From Hymenobacter pini (GTDB lineage Bacteria > Bacteroidota > Bacteroidia > Cytophagales > Hymenobacteraceae), in contig NZ_JAIZZH010000001.1 in the NCBI RefSeq assembly GCF_020421205.1, forward strand, positions 124,001 to 188,000: a stretch of DNA of 64,000 nt, given 5' to 3'. Positions within the stretch are counted from its first letter, which is position 1; the number at the start of each line of letters is the position of its first letter. The notes beneath the pieces were generated by a model, which did not search any database, was not told the origin of the DNA, and worked only from the letters and a program-made list of their open reading frames with translations. Below, in pieces: positions 1 through 8,217 of the stretch. The position numbers and the translations under genes are program-made.

Positions 1-357
1 GAGGCGGCCCTGCGCGCCTGATACCTTGTCGCGCACGTCGTTGGCGGCGGTTTCCAGGTCGGCGTCGAGGTCAAACTCCACGGTAATCTGGGTGCGGCCG
101 TCACGGGAGTTGGAGGTCAGATTCTTAATGCCCTGAATGCCGTTGAGGGCTTCTTCCAGCGGCTCCGTCACCTGGCCCTGCATCACGTCGGCCGAGGCCC
201 CGGTATAGCTGGCCGATACGGTAATGATGGGCGGGTCCACGCTCGGGTACTCGCGCACACTCAGATACCGGAAGCCGATGACCCCGAAAATCACAATCAC
301 CAGGCTCATCACAATGGCGAGCACCGGGCGGTTGATACTGGTGGAGGATAAGCTCAT
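1..357 (-). CDS. RND efflux inner-membrane transporter, N-terminal fragment
   Basis: This is the first 119 codons of an AcrB/HAE1-type resistance-nodulation-division pump; the gene runs off the window edge. The visible protein starts MSLSSTSINRPVLAIVMSLV, has one N-terminal membrane segment (about residues 10-30), and then the periplasmic start typical of the family, with YPSVDPPIITVSASYTGASA and an EPLEEALNGIQGI stretch. Such pumps use the proton gradient to drive substrates out through an adaptor and an outer-membrane channel. The adaptor gene lies immediately upstream on the same strand, 107 bp away, so the two are probably one operon. Substrate cannot be inferred. The ATG at 355-357 is the first in frame and gives the canonical N-terminus. 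Confidence 0.93.
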   Translation of the reverse strand, partial: MSLSSTSINRPVLAIVMSLVIVIFGVIGFRYLSVREYPSVDPPIITVSASYTGASADVMQGQVTEPLEEALNGIQGIKNLTSNSRDGRTQITVEFDLDADLETAANDVRDKVSGAQGRL

Positions 358-379
358 AGGTCTATTTCACGCAGGGTCT

Positions 380-457
380 CGCAGTGGAAAACGCAGTGGT
401 TCGCAGTGCGTGAACGGCCACCGCGAGACACTGCGCCATCCACTGCCACCCACTGCG
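380..457. repeat. Imperfect inverted repeat between the RND genes
   Basis: CGCAGTGG-type octamers occur twice on the left (380-399) and, inverted, twice on the right (440-457). Together they can fold into a hairpin in the 107-bp gap between the adaptor stop and the pump start. It lies inside a probable operon and lacks a T-tract, so it may affect mRNA stability or relative expression rather than terminate transcription. The role is inferred only. Confidence 0.4.
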
Positions 458-464
458 GGAATTA

Positions 465-1634
465 CTATTTGGTCACCCGCACCGCATCACCCGGCTTCAC
501 CTGCAGGATGCCGGTCCGGATAACAGAGTCACCCACGGCGAGGCCGTCGGTAATCTGAATGAGGCGGTCGGAGCGTACCCCGATTTTTACCTTTTTCGGT
601 ACCATTTTTCCTTTCTGCACGGTGTACACGCTGTAGCCGTTGGCCTCGGGAATAACGGATTCGGTAGGTACCTGTAGGGCGTCAGACGTCTGGCCCAGCT
701 GCAGGTTCACCTTCACAAAGGCACCGGGGCGCAGCTCGTTGTTGGTATTGGCGTAGCGGGCCCGCACGGTTTGGGTGCGGCTTACAGGGTCAATCTGCGG
801 GTCGAGGGCGTACACCCGGGCCTCGTATTGCTTGTTCGAAGCCTCGTCGGTGATGGTAATAGGGTCGCCGGTGCGCACCAGGCTAGAGAAGCGGCTGGGC
901 ACCGTGAAGTTGATTTTCACCGGCTTCACCCGGGAAAGCGTGGTAATTTCGGCACCGGGGCTCACGTAGGTGCCTACGGTGGCGGTGGTCAGGCCCAATA
1001 CGCCCGCAAAGGGTGCCCGCACGTAGGCCTTAGCCAGCGAGGCCCGCAACGACTGTAAATCGGCCTGAGCCGTGAGCAGCTGGTTGTTGGCCTGCTCGTA
1101 TTCCTGGGCGCTGATATACTCCTTATCCAGCAGAGTACGCTGGCGCTTTTCCTGGTCGCGGAACAGCTTGATGTTGTATTCCTGCTTCTTCAGGGCCGCC
1201 TGAATCTCGTCGGCGTTGATGCTTAGCAGCAGCTGACCCTTACTCACCGGCTGGCCCTCCCGGATGTTCAGGCTGGTAATCTTGCCCGAAATTTCGCTCT
1301 TGATAACCACCGATTCTTCGGCCAGAATAGAGCCCGTGGCGGCTACCTCGTCGGCCAGGCTGGTGGCTTTTACCACGTATACCTGCACCGGTAACTTCTG
1401 ACCACCGCCTTTGCCGCCCGGCCCACCGGGGCCGCCTTTTCCGCTACTCCCGCCGGCTGCGCCTTTGCCTCCGCCGCCTTTGGCATCGGGGCTTTGGGAG
1501 GGAAAATATTTTATTTTGATGAACGCCAGTGCGCCCACCACGGCCAGCGCCACCAACAGCCAAAGGATGCGGCGGCCGGCGCTACCGGAGCGGGTTTCGG
1601 TTTCGTAAGTTTCGGGGTGTTCCTGGGTCTGCAT
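465..1634 (-). CDS. RND efflux periplasmic adaptor (membrane fusion protein)
   Basis: A 389-residue HlyD/AcrA-type adaptor that would bridge the RND pump encoded just downstream to an outer-membrane channel. A single membrane anchor spans about residues 23-45, followed by a glycine/lysine-rich low-complexity linker (about 50-80). The lipoyl half-motifs follow (SGKITSLNIREGQPVSKGQL), then an alpha-hairpin rich in Gln/Glu/Leu, the second lipoyl half (AYVRAPFAGVLGL) and the beta-barrel and membrane-proximal domains. No lipobox is seen, so anchoring is by the transmembrane helix. No TolC-type gene adjoins it in the visible part. The Gly-rich linker is unusually long for the family. Confidence 0.93.
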   Translation of the reverse strand: MQTQEHPETYETETRSGSAGRRILWLLVALAVVGALAFIKIKYFPSQSPDAKGGGGKGAAGGSSGKGGPGGPGGKGGGQKLPVQVYVVKATSLADEVAATGSILAEESVVIKSEISGKITSLNIREGQPVSKGQLLLSINADEIQAALKKQEYNIKLFRDQEKRQRTLLDKEYISAQEYEQANNQLLTAQADLQSLRASLAKAYVRAPFAGVLGLTTATVGTYVSPGAEITTLSRVKPVKINFTVPSRFSSLVRTGDPITITDEASNKQYEARVYALDPQIDPVSRTQTVRARYANTNNELRPGAFVKVNLQLGQTSDALQVPTESVIPEANGYSVYTVQKGKMVPKKVKIGVRSDRLIQITDGLAVGDSVIRTGILQVKPGDAVRVTK

Positions 1635-1889
1635 GGGTGTACTTCGGGTGGAACCTCATCCGGAGGCAGAGATGGGGCAACTGCCACAACGCGAACCAGC
1701 GGGTTTTGGTTGACGCCGGGACCGGAGGGGAATGATGGGGGTAAGACACAGAAAATGACAGCGGGTTGCGCCGGCACGGGAAAGGTGAAATAGTGGATTT
1801 GTGAAATGGTGAGTTTGTTGTTCCGTCTGCGCTACTTGCGCCAGTGAGCCTGACCTACTGTTAAATTCACCACTTCACACTTTACCTCC

Positions 1890-2246
1890 GTGTCCATTCC
1901 TCGCAACCCCACCGAAGCGCACCGCAACTTCTTTCAAGATGTACACGAGGTGGTACGGCTGGTGCCCCTGGGCCGCGTTACTACCTACGGAGCCATTGCC
2001 CACTACCTCGGGGCCCGGCACGGGGCCCGCATGGTAGGGTGGGCCATGATGGCCGCCCACACCGCCAACGAGTATGTACCCGCCCACCGCGTTATCAACC
2101 GCAACGGCCTACTCACCGGCAAACAGCACTTTGCCACGCCCACGGCCATGCAGGAAGCTCTGGAAGCCGAAGGCGTACCCGTACTCGACGACCAGGTGCA
2201 GGATTTTAAAACCCGTTTCTGGGACCCCAGCACCGAGCTGGCGTAG
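1890..2246 (+). CDS. Alkyltransferase-like protein (MGMT family, non-catalytic)
   Basis: A 118-residue protein corresponding to the DNA-binding half of O6-alkylguanine-DNA alkyltransferase. The helix-turn-helix region (GRVTTYGAIAHYLG, residues 28-41) and the active-site loop are recognisable, but the PCHR motif reads PAHR, with Ala65 in place of the alkyl-accepting cysteine. In the known ATL family this substitution removes transferase activity; the protein instead binds alkylated guanine and flags it for nucleotide excision repair. The GTG start at 1890 is supported by family length. It stands alone between divergent and downstream genes. A role in alkylation damage tolerance is inferred from the family. 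Confidence 0.9.
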   Translation: MSIPRNPTEAHRNFFQDVHEVVRLVPLGRVTTYGAIAHYLGARHGARMVGWAMMAAHTANEYVPAHRVINRNGLLTGKQHFATPTAMQEALEAEGVPVLDDQVQDFKTRFWDPSTELA

Positions 2247-2341
2247 TGCGGCGTGCGTTGTGACAAACGGCCAGGTACCGAACTGGTAGGAGTGAAGCTA
2301 GCAGCTTGGGTATAATCTCATCAGAACTTCATTTGCTGGCT

Positions 2342-2371
2342 TTTGGGCTACTGGCCAAACCCTTACCTTTG
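2342..2371 (+). promoter_or_regulatory. Bacteroidota-type promoter for the TonB receptor gene
   Basis: TTTG at 2342-2345 and TACCTTTG at 2364-2371 are separated by 18 bp and match the TTTG / TAnnTTTG consensus of the Bacteroidota primary sigma factor. Transcription would begin near 2378, which excludes an in-frame ATG at 2343 and supports the start at 2406. Confidence 0.7.
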
Positions 2372-2405
2372 CCTGGCGCAAACGCTGCACTTCTTGTATT
2401 TCTGC

Positions 2406-5213
2406 ATGAAACACACCTTACTTTCTCTTTTGCTGGTGTGCCTGGCTGCTTTGTCGGCAGTGGGGCAGGCCACGTATTCTATTAAAGGGCGCGTGCTTGA
2501 CAAGCTCACGGGCGAGGGCCTGCCGGGCGCTACCGTGCAGGTAGTGGGCAACGGCGCCAACACCGGGGCCGGGGCCGAAGACAACGGCACTTACATCGTG
2601 CCCGGCCTCAAGCCCGGTACCTACACCGTGCGGGCTTCCTTCATCGGCTACAAGGTGCTGGAGCAGAAGGTGACGGTGAGCAACCAGAACGCCACGGCTA
2701 CCTTCAACCTCACCTCCGATGGTGCGACCCTGAACGAAGTGCAGGTAGTAGGCTCCCTGGGCGTGGCCGTGGAGCGCTCTACGCCGGTGGCTTTTGCGGC
2801 CGTGAACGAGGTGAAGCTACGCGAAACTCTCTCGAACCGGGACCTGCCCATGATTCTGAACGAAACGCCGGGCGTGTACGCCACCCAGGGAGGCGGCGGC
2901 ACCGGCGACTCGCGCATCAACATCCGCGGTTTTGACCAGCGCAACGTGGCCGTACTGGTGAACGGTGTGCCCGTGAACGATATGGAAACCGGCCAGGTGT
3001 TCTGGTCGAACTGGGACTTGGGCGACGTGACCAAGAGCCTGCAGGTACAGCGCGGCCTCTCGGCTTCCAAAATTTCGGTACCCTCAGTAGGTGGTAGCAT
3101 CAACGTGCTCACCCGCGGCTTCGATGATAAGAAAGCGGCTCTGGCCCGCATCGAAACTGGCTCCAACAGCTACCAGAAGTACTCCCTAATGCTAAGCACC
3201 GGCACTATGAAGGGCGACTGGGCCGTGACGGTGTACGGCTCCCGCCGCCTCTCTAATGGCTGGGTTGATAAGGCCTTTGATGATGCTTGGACGTATTTCG
3301 GCAACATCAGCAAGCGAGTAGGCAACCACCGCATCTCCCTCACTGGCCTGGGCTCGCCCCAGAGCCACGGTACGCGCAGCTTCGCGCAAACGGTAGGGCT
3401 GTTTTCGCAGGAAAAAGCCCAGGAAATTGGGGCTACTACGCCCACCAACGGCAACCGGGGCTTTAAGTACAACCCATATTGGGGCCAGCTGATTCGCTAC
3501 GATCGGGACCCTACTACCCGCCAGGTGACGAACGTGCAGGATACCGAAATCCTGAACGAGCGGAGCAACTATTACCACAAGCCCCAAATCAATCTCAACG
3601 ACTACTGGCAGGTGAACAGCAAGCTGTTCATCAGCGCCGTGGCGTATGCGTCCTTCGGTAATGGCGGCGGGGTGAGCGGCCTCACCACGGCCAACTCCAG
3701 CACCATTACCGCCAGTTCCCTCACTGGCCAGACGGACTTCCAGGGTATCTACGACCGGAACGTGCGGAACCGGGACATCGTGTCCGTAACGCGTAACCCC
3801 ACTACCGGCCGCCGCGACACGGTGTTTGGGGCTGAAAACCGCTCCCTGCAGTTCCTAGTGAACAACGTGAACAGCCACCGCTGGTACGGCGGTGTATTGG
3901 GGGCCGACTACACGCTGGGCGAGAAGCTGACTTTCTCGGCTGGGGTGGATGGCCGCCTCTACCGGGGCCTGCACTACCGCGAAGTGCGCGACCTGTTGGG
4001 CGGTGATTATACCTACCTGAACACCACCATTACCAACGCCGGCGACCGGAACCAGGACCCCGCTACCCGCCTGCGCGAAGGCGACAAAATCAGCTACAAC
4101 TACGACGGCAAAACCCAGTGGCTGGGCGGCTACGCGCAGCTGGAGTACAAAACCCCGGTGTTGTCGGCCGTGGTAAGCGGTACCCTGTCGCAGATTCGCT
4201 ACAAGCGCATCGACTACTTCCGGCCCAAGCAAGTAACCGTGGACGGCCAGAGCTACGATGTGGGCTACAACCAGTCGCAAACCATCAACGGGCAAGTCTA
4301 CACCGCCGCCGATGGCAACTACCTGGAAACTCCCTGGGCCAAGTTCACGGGCTATAGCCTGAAAGCTGGGGCCAACTACAACGTAACCGAGCGCAACAAC
4401 CTGTTTATGAACGTGGGCTACAACAGCCGCGTGCCATTCTTCAACCAGGTGTACACCTCGCAGGGCCAGCAGTACCGCAATGTGAAGCCCGAAGGCATTA
4501 CGACCGTGGAGCTGGGCTACGGCATCAGCTACCCCAGCCTAAAAGCTACCCTGAATGCCTACTACATCCTGTGGGCCAACAAATCTACTAACTCGGTATC
4601 TACGGCTACCGGTGAGGTGGTGTACAGCACGGTGCGCAATGTGGATGCCCGCCACATGGGCGTGGAAATGAGCGTAGCCCAGGAAATCAGCCGCAGCCTA
4701 CAGCTGAACGCCGCCATTGCCGTGGCCGACTGGCGCTGGGTAGGCAAGGGCCTGCTGAACCAGGTAACGGAATCGGGCATTCAGGTAAACCAGATTGACC
4801 AGCCGGTGTACCTGGATGGGGTACACGTGGGTGATGCCGCCCAGAACCAGTTTCAGCTGGGCCTGCGCTACGAGCCGATTCGCGGATTCTACGTGCGCCC
4901 CTCGCTGCTGGTATTCTCTAAGTACTACGCCGCCTTCAACCCCGAGAGCATTCTGGAAGAAAGCTCCCGCACAGATGCGTACCGCCTGCCCACCAGCAAA
5001 AACCTGGACCTGCACTTCGGCTACGACCTGCGCCCCATGTACCGCGAGAAAGTGCGCATTGGCTTCCGGGCTTCGGTGCTGAATGTACTCAACCAGTTCT
5101 ACTTCACCGACGTGTCGAACCGGAACAGCTCCAACGTAGTGGACCCCAACCTGCTGCAGGCCTTCTTTAACCGGGGCCGCACCTTCACCCTGGGTATGTC
5201 CATTGGGCTGTAA
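2406..5213 (+). CDS. TonB-dependent outer-membrane receptor
   Basis: A 935-residue receptor. A signal peptide (MKHTLLSLLLVCLAALSAVG) precedes a carboxypeptidase-D regulatory-like domain (about residues 25-110, with GLPGATVQVVGNG and FIGYKVLEQKV). Next comes a plug domain (about 120-250, with a GDSRINIRGFDQRNVAVLVN-type motif) and a long beta-barrel ending in an aromatic, TLGMSIGL-type C-terminus. It would import a large or scarce substrate using energy from TonB/ExbBD. No SusD-type lipoprotein adjoins it, so it is more likely a stand-alone receptor, perhaps for a metal complex, than part of a glycan-utilisation locus. The start is set by the SignalP-like N-terminus and the upstream promoter. 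Substrate unknown. Confidence 0.95.
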   Translation: MKHTLLSLLLVCLAALSAVGQATYSIKGRVLDKLTGEGLPGATVQVVGNGANTGAGAEDNGTYIVPGLKPGTYTVRASFIGYKVLEQKVTVSNQNATATFNLTSDGATLNEVQVVGSLGVAVERSTPVAFAAVNEVKLRETLSNRDLPMILNETPGVYATQGGGGTGDSRINIRGFDQRNVAVLVNGVPVNDMETGQVFWSNWDLGDVTKSLQVQRGLSASKISVPSVGGSINVLTRGFDDKKAALARIETGSNSYQKYSLMLSTGTMKGDWAVTVYGSRRLSNGWVDKAFDDAWTYFGNISKRVGNHRISLTGLGSPQSHGTRSFAQTVGLFSQEKAQEIGATTPTNGNRGFKYNPYWGQLIRYDRDPTTRQVTNVQDTEILNERSNYYHKPQINLNDYWQVNSKLFISAVAYASFGNGGGVSGLTTANSSTITASSLTGQTDFQGIYDRNVRNRDIVSVTRNPTTGRRDTVFGAENRSLQFLVNNVNSHRWYGGVLGADYTLGEKLTFSAGVDGRLYRGLHYREVRDLLGGDYTYLNTTITNAGDRNQDPATRLREGDKISYNYDGKTQWLGGYAQLEYKTPVLSAVVSGTLSQIRYKRIDYFRPKQVTVDGQSYDVGYNQSQTINGQVYTAADGNYLETPWAKFTGYSLKAGANYNVTERNNLFMNVGYNSRVPFFNQVYTSQGQQYRNVKPEGITTVELGYGISYPSLKATLNAYYILWANKSTNSVSTATGEVVYSTVRNVDARHMGVEMSVAQEISRSLQLNAAIAVADWRWVGKGLLNQVTESGIQVNQIDQPVYLDGVHVGDAAQNQFQLGLRYEPIRGFYVRPSLLVFSKYYAAFNPESILEESSRTDAYRLPTSKNLDLHFGYDLRPMYREKVRIGFRASVLNVLNQFYFTDVSNRNSSNVVDPNLLQAFFNRGRTFTLGMSIGL

Positions 5214-5231
5214 GCGCCCTGTGCTACCCCA

Positions 5232-5276
5232 AAAACACAACGCCCCTGGCCATAACGGTCAGGGGCGTTGTGTTTT
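5232..5276. terminator. Bidirectional intrinsic terminator
   Basis: Perfect 17-bp stem (5232-5248 with 5260-5276), 11-nt loop, with A and T runs at the two ends so that it can act in both directions. It separates the TonB receptor gene from the convergent response-regulator gene. Confidence 0.85.
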
Positions 5277-5312
5277 ATAGTGCTTGCTAAGCCTCGGTAA
5301 TTTGCTCAGGAG

Positions 5313-5738
5313 CTAGAAAGAGGCGGAGAGTACCGTACGGGAGCTACCAGAGCCGGGACGGGTATTGATGGCACTCTGGATGGCCCCTAATACTTCCTCC
5401 GGGCTGGCATTCTTGAGCAGGTAGCCGTGGGCTCCTTCAGCGCGAAGTGAATCAATCAGCTCCGGCTCATCGTGCATAGAAATGATGATAGAGCGCACCT
5501 GCGGATACTGGGCCCGCAGCAGCCGCACGGTTTGCAGGCCGTCGAGCACGGGCATCTGCAGGTCCATCAGAATCACATCCGGAATGGTGCCCTGGTCCAG
5601 GCGCTCCAGCAACTCCTGGCCGTCGCCTGCTTCAAACAGCACTTCCATACCCGGAAATCCGCTGATGAGAGCCCGCAAGCCCTTTCGAAATAAAATGTGG
5701 TCGTCGACGACGGCCAGACGGATGGCGGGTGTGCTCAT
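5313..5738 (-). CDS. Receiver-only response regulator
   Basis: A 141-residue CheY-like receiver of the NarL/FixJ type. It has acidic residues Asp12-Asp13, phospho-acceptor Asp59 (LMDLQMP), Ser87 in the switch position and Lys109 (YLLKNASPEE). NarL-type regulators are normally about 210 residues and end in a DNA-binding helix-turn-helix; this one stops 20-30 residues after the receiver and has no output domain. Its start overlaps the kinase stop by 4 bp (ATGA), so the two are translationally coupled. It may act by protein contact, as a phosphate sink, or as a truncated regulator. Confidence 0.9.
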   Translation of the reverse strand: MSTPAIRLAVVDDHILFRKGLRALISGFPGMEVLFEAGDGQELLERLDQGTIPDVILMDLQMPVLDGLQTVRLLRAQYPQVRSIIISMHDEPELIDSLRAEGAHGYLLKNASPEEVLGAIQSAINTRPGSGSSRTVLSASF

Positions 5739-6547
5739 GCGAGTGAGAGGCTAGGTGCTTGAGTGGTAGTAAGGTACGGCAGGGGCAGCGAAATCCAAAC
5801 CTGGGTGCCCTGCCCGGCAGCCGACTCGTGCCGGAGCGTGCCCCGCAGCACGCCCACGCGGCTGCGTAGGTTTGTAAGGCCCAGGCCGGTACGGGTGCCG
5901 GGCAGGGGAGGCTGGTCGGAGGCGGTAGGGTCGAAGCCCACGCCATTATCGGTGTAGCGCAGCGCCAAGGAGTCGGCCCCGTATTCCACCTCAATATGAA
6001 TCTGGCTGGCGTGGGCGTGGCGCAGGCCGTTACCCAGCAGTTCCTGCACCACCCGAAACACAATTAGCTCGTGCTTGGGCTCCAGGCGGCGCGGGGTGCC
6101 CAGCTGCTCCACCGTTACGTGGGTAGGCCCGTCGGCGGGCATGGTGCGGGCCAGGGCTTCCAGGGCGAAGGATAAGCCAAACTTTTGTAAGGCCGCGGGC
6201 AGGAGGTTACGCGAAATCCGGCGCACCTCGTTAATGGCTTGGTCCAGCAGTAGGGTGGCCTCCTCAGTCAGGTCGGGTTGGTTGAGGGTGTTCAGGTGTA
6301 GCTTTACAATGGCCAGCGTGGTTCCTACGCCGTCGTGCAGGTCGGCGGCAATGCGGCGGCGTTCCTCCTCCTGGGCCAACAGGGCCGCTTCCAGGGCCTG
6401 CTGCTGGGCATCTTCCTGCATGCGGCGCATTTCCTCCTGCTGGCGGAGCAGCCGGCGCTGGTAGCGCAGCACAAAGCCCACTATACCCAGAGCCAGCAGT
6501 AGCAGCACCGGGGTAGCCAGCAATACAGGATACAGCCAATGGTTCAT
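5735..6547 (-). CDS. NarL-type sensor histidine kinase (HisKA_3/HATPase)
   Basis: A 270-residue kinase. One N-terminal membrane segment (about residues 7-27) is followed by a charged coiled coil (30-65) and a HisKA_3 dimerisation domain with phospho-acceptor His71 (RRIAADLHDGVGTTLAIVK). The ATPase domain carries an N-box (VVQELLGNGLRHAH), a G1 box (DNGVGFD) and a G2 box (GLGLTNL). There is no periplasmic or cytoplasmic sensory domain, so the signal is probably supplied by a partner. The overlapping downstream receiver is its likely phosphate acceptor. The AT-rich membrane-protein cassette ends 188 bp upstream on the same strand. Confidence 0.93.
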   Translation of the reverse strand: MNHWLYPVLLATPVLLLLALGIVGFVLRYQRRLLRQQEEMRRMQEDAQQQALEAALLAQEEERRRIAADLHDGVGTTLAIVKLHLNTLNQPDLTEEATLLLDQAINEVRRISRNLLPAALQKFGLSFALEALARTMPADGPTHVTVEQLGTPRRLEPKHELIVFRVVQELLGNGLRHAHASQIHIEVEYGADSLALRYTDNGVGFDPTASDQPPLPGTRTGLGLTNLRSRVGVLRGTLRHESAAGQGTQVWISLPLPYLTTTQAPSLSLA

Positions 6548-6735
6548 TGGGCAGCAGCCGCCGCAAACGGCCTCGGGGTAAACGGTAGATTATGGTATTG
6601 CAGCAAGAAACAAAATAACTCAGAAACCCTCAACAATAGGCCTAAGAAGGTAGCTGGATGATTCCTTGGTTTAGACACTGGAGAAGCGTTGCGCAGAGCT
6701 TTCCTTAGAGTGAGCTTCGCTAAGCAGGGATCAAT

Positions 6736-7470
6736 CTACCGTCTGTTACGGTGACCTTCAACTATTGAAGATTGAGGGTTACTATCGACTAGCAGAAATG
6801 CACGGGCAAACAGCAGGGCCAGCGTGAAGATCAATGCCGAATTAAGCAGGAATATCAGCCGCGCGCCGTATTCATCGTTTGTGTCTATAAAATGATTAGT
6901 AGCCAAATAAATAACGACGGTGCCAGATAGATACATGATAATACCAATTGTGGCGATAAAAAGCGGCACCCGCTGCAATTGAGTGTTTCGTCTCCGAATA
7001 AGAGTGCGTTCAAAATACAACAGCGCCAAACCTGTAACTATAATGCTCTCTAATAAATTGGTGAATGAATTTATGCGGCTGAATCCCTCTAAGTAAAAAG
7101 AATCAACTGCAGCAAATATCAAAAAGGTAATTGCTAATATTCGAATGATTTTTTTAGCGCGTTTGTGTTTAAACTCGGTATGATAGATTACTAAATAGAG
7201 CAAAGTTTCTCCTACGGTAGATACATGGATTACGGGTAGATTGTTGCGCCACACAACGGCGGCTATCTTCATGAGTATCGCCATGCTTAGCATGTAAGCG
7301 GGCAGAAACGCGAGGGGTTTCATTCCACCACGCAACCCCCAGCGGCGCTGCCACGCTAGGCTTATTGGAATAAGCATAGTGCCATAGCCAATGGCCTCAA
7401 CCAAGTCGCAGAAAGGACGGAGCCAGGCAGGCATCAGCGTCTGCGTGAACAGAGAGGCCAAAAGCATCAA
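6736..7470 (-). CDS. Seven-helix membrane protein of unknown function (paralogue 2)
   Basis: A 244-residue integral membrane protein with about seven hydrophobic segments and a basic C-terminal tail. I do not recognise a named family. It is clearly homologous to the protein encoded 28 bp upstream; shared blocks include GE(T/A)LLYL, YH-EF, FA-VDSF-LEGF, TNL-ES, YFE---RR and L-TNH. The layout resembles the membrane sensor part of some histidine kinases, but there is no catalytic domain. The DNA is markedly AT-rich (18 G/C in the 60 bases from 7081) compared with flanking genes, which suggests acquisition by transfer. It is the last gene of a probable three-gene operon and lies just upstream of a kinase that lacks a sensor. 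Confidence 0.8.
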   Translation of the reverse strand: MMLLASLFTQTLMPAWLRPFCDLVEAIGYGTMLIPISLAWQRRWGLRGGMKPLAFLPAYMLSMAILMKIAAVVWRNNLPVIHVSTVGETLLYLVIYHTEFKHKRAKKIIRILAITFLIFAAVDSFYLEGFSRINSFTNLLESIIVTGLALLYFERTLIRRRNTQLQRVPLFIATIGIIMYLSGTVVIYLATNHFIDTNDEYGARLIFLLNSALIFTLALLFARAFLLVDSNPQSSIVEGHRNRR

Positions 7471-7498
7471 CCCTGAGACTTGTGAGGGAAGGCAACCT

Positions 7499-8200
7499 TC
7501 ACGCGTTAATAATTATCGGTGCAGTAGTGGTATCCAGAGCCTTAACGGGCCGCGCCAGCCAAAACGCCCGGCTGAACAATGTAACCATGAGGAACAGCAA
7601 AAAAGAGCTGATTAAATACACTATCCGTGCATCTCCTTCATCGTTAGCAGCAATCAGGTGATTGGTAACCAGATGTAAAACAATAGTGCCGGCTAAATAG
7701 AGTATGATGCCAATAGAGGCCACGAACATAGGTTTCCGCAAAGCCGCTATTCGCTGGCGTCTCAGAATATGTATTTCAAAATATATAAGTGCCAGAGTAA
7801 TAATTAAGAAACTTTCAATAAGGTTAGTGTAAGCATTGATTTGCTGAAAACCTTCCAACCAGAAGGAATCAACTACCGCAAATGCGAGGAAGATTACGGC
7901 AACTAGTCGTACACGTCGCTTGATAATACTGTTCGTGAATTCATCATGATACACCTTCAAATACAGAAGCGCCTCACCAACAGTATTCAGGTGGTTGATT
8001 GGTAAAGTATAACGCCACAGTATAATTGCAACTTGGGCGCAGCAATACATTACAAGCAGAAATAACGGGATAAAACGTAGCGTCCGAAGTCCCCCAACTA
8101 GCCATCGACGATTGTACTGGGCTATGGCAATGGGAATTACCATAGCCCAGTAGACTACAAAATCAATGCCTTTGCACAGGGTGATGAACCAAACGGGCAT
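7499..8200 (-). CDS. Seven-helix membrane protein of unknown function (paralogue 1)
   Basis: A 233-residue membrane protein with about seven hydrophobic segments, paralogous to the next gene downstream (28-bp gap). Conserved charged residues lie at predicted helix ends (VYHDEF, DSFWLEGF, YFEIHILRRQR), a pattern that suggests function rather than decay. It starts MPVWFITLCKGIDFVVYWA. It lies 17 bp after the small Cys-tailed protein gene, so the three genes are probably cotranscribed from the promoter at about 8607. AT-rich like its neighbours. Possible roles are a membrane sensor, a transporter subunit or a receptor for the small upstream protein; none is demonstrated. Confidence 0.8.
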   Translation of the reverse strand: MPVWFITLCKGIDFVVYWAMVIPIAIAQYNRRWLVGGLRTLRFIPLFLLVMYCCAQVAIILWRYTLPINHLNTVGEALLYLKVYHDEFTNSIIKRRVRLVAVIFLAFAVVDSFWLEGFQQINAYTNLIESFLIITLALIYFEIHILRRQRIAALRKPMFVASIGIILYLAGTIVLHLVTNHLIAANDEGDARIVYLISSFLLFLMVTLFSRAFWLARPVKALDTTTAPIIINA

Positions 8201-8217
8201 TTCAGAGGAATACGCCT

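Noticed and set aside
5277..5330. A YSPPLS-like stretch in another frame after the receiver domain, resembling the linker of NarL regulators
   Set aside because: It is a few codons long, ends in a stop and lies beside the terminator; too short to argue for a frameshifted HTH.
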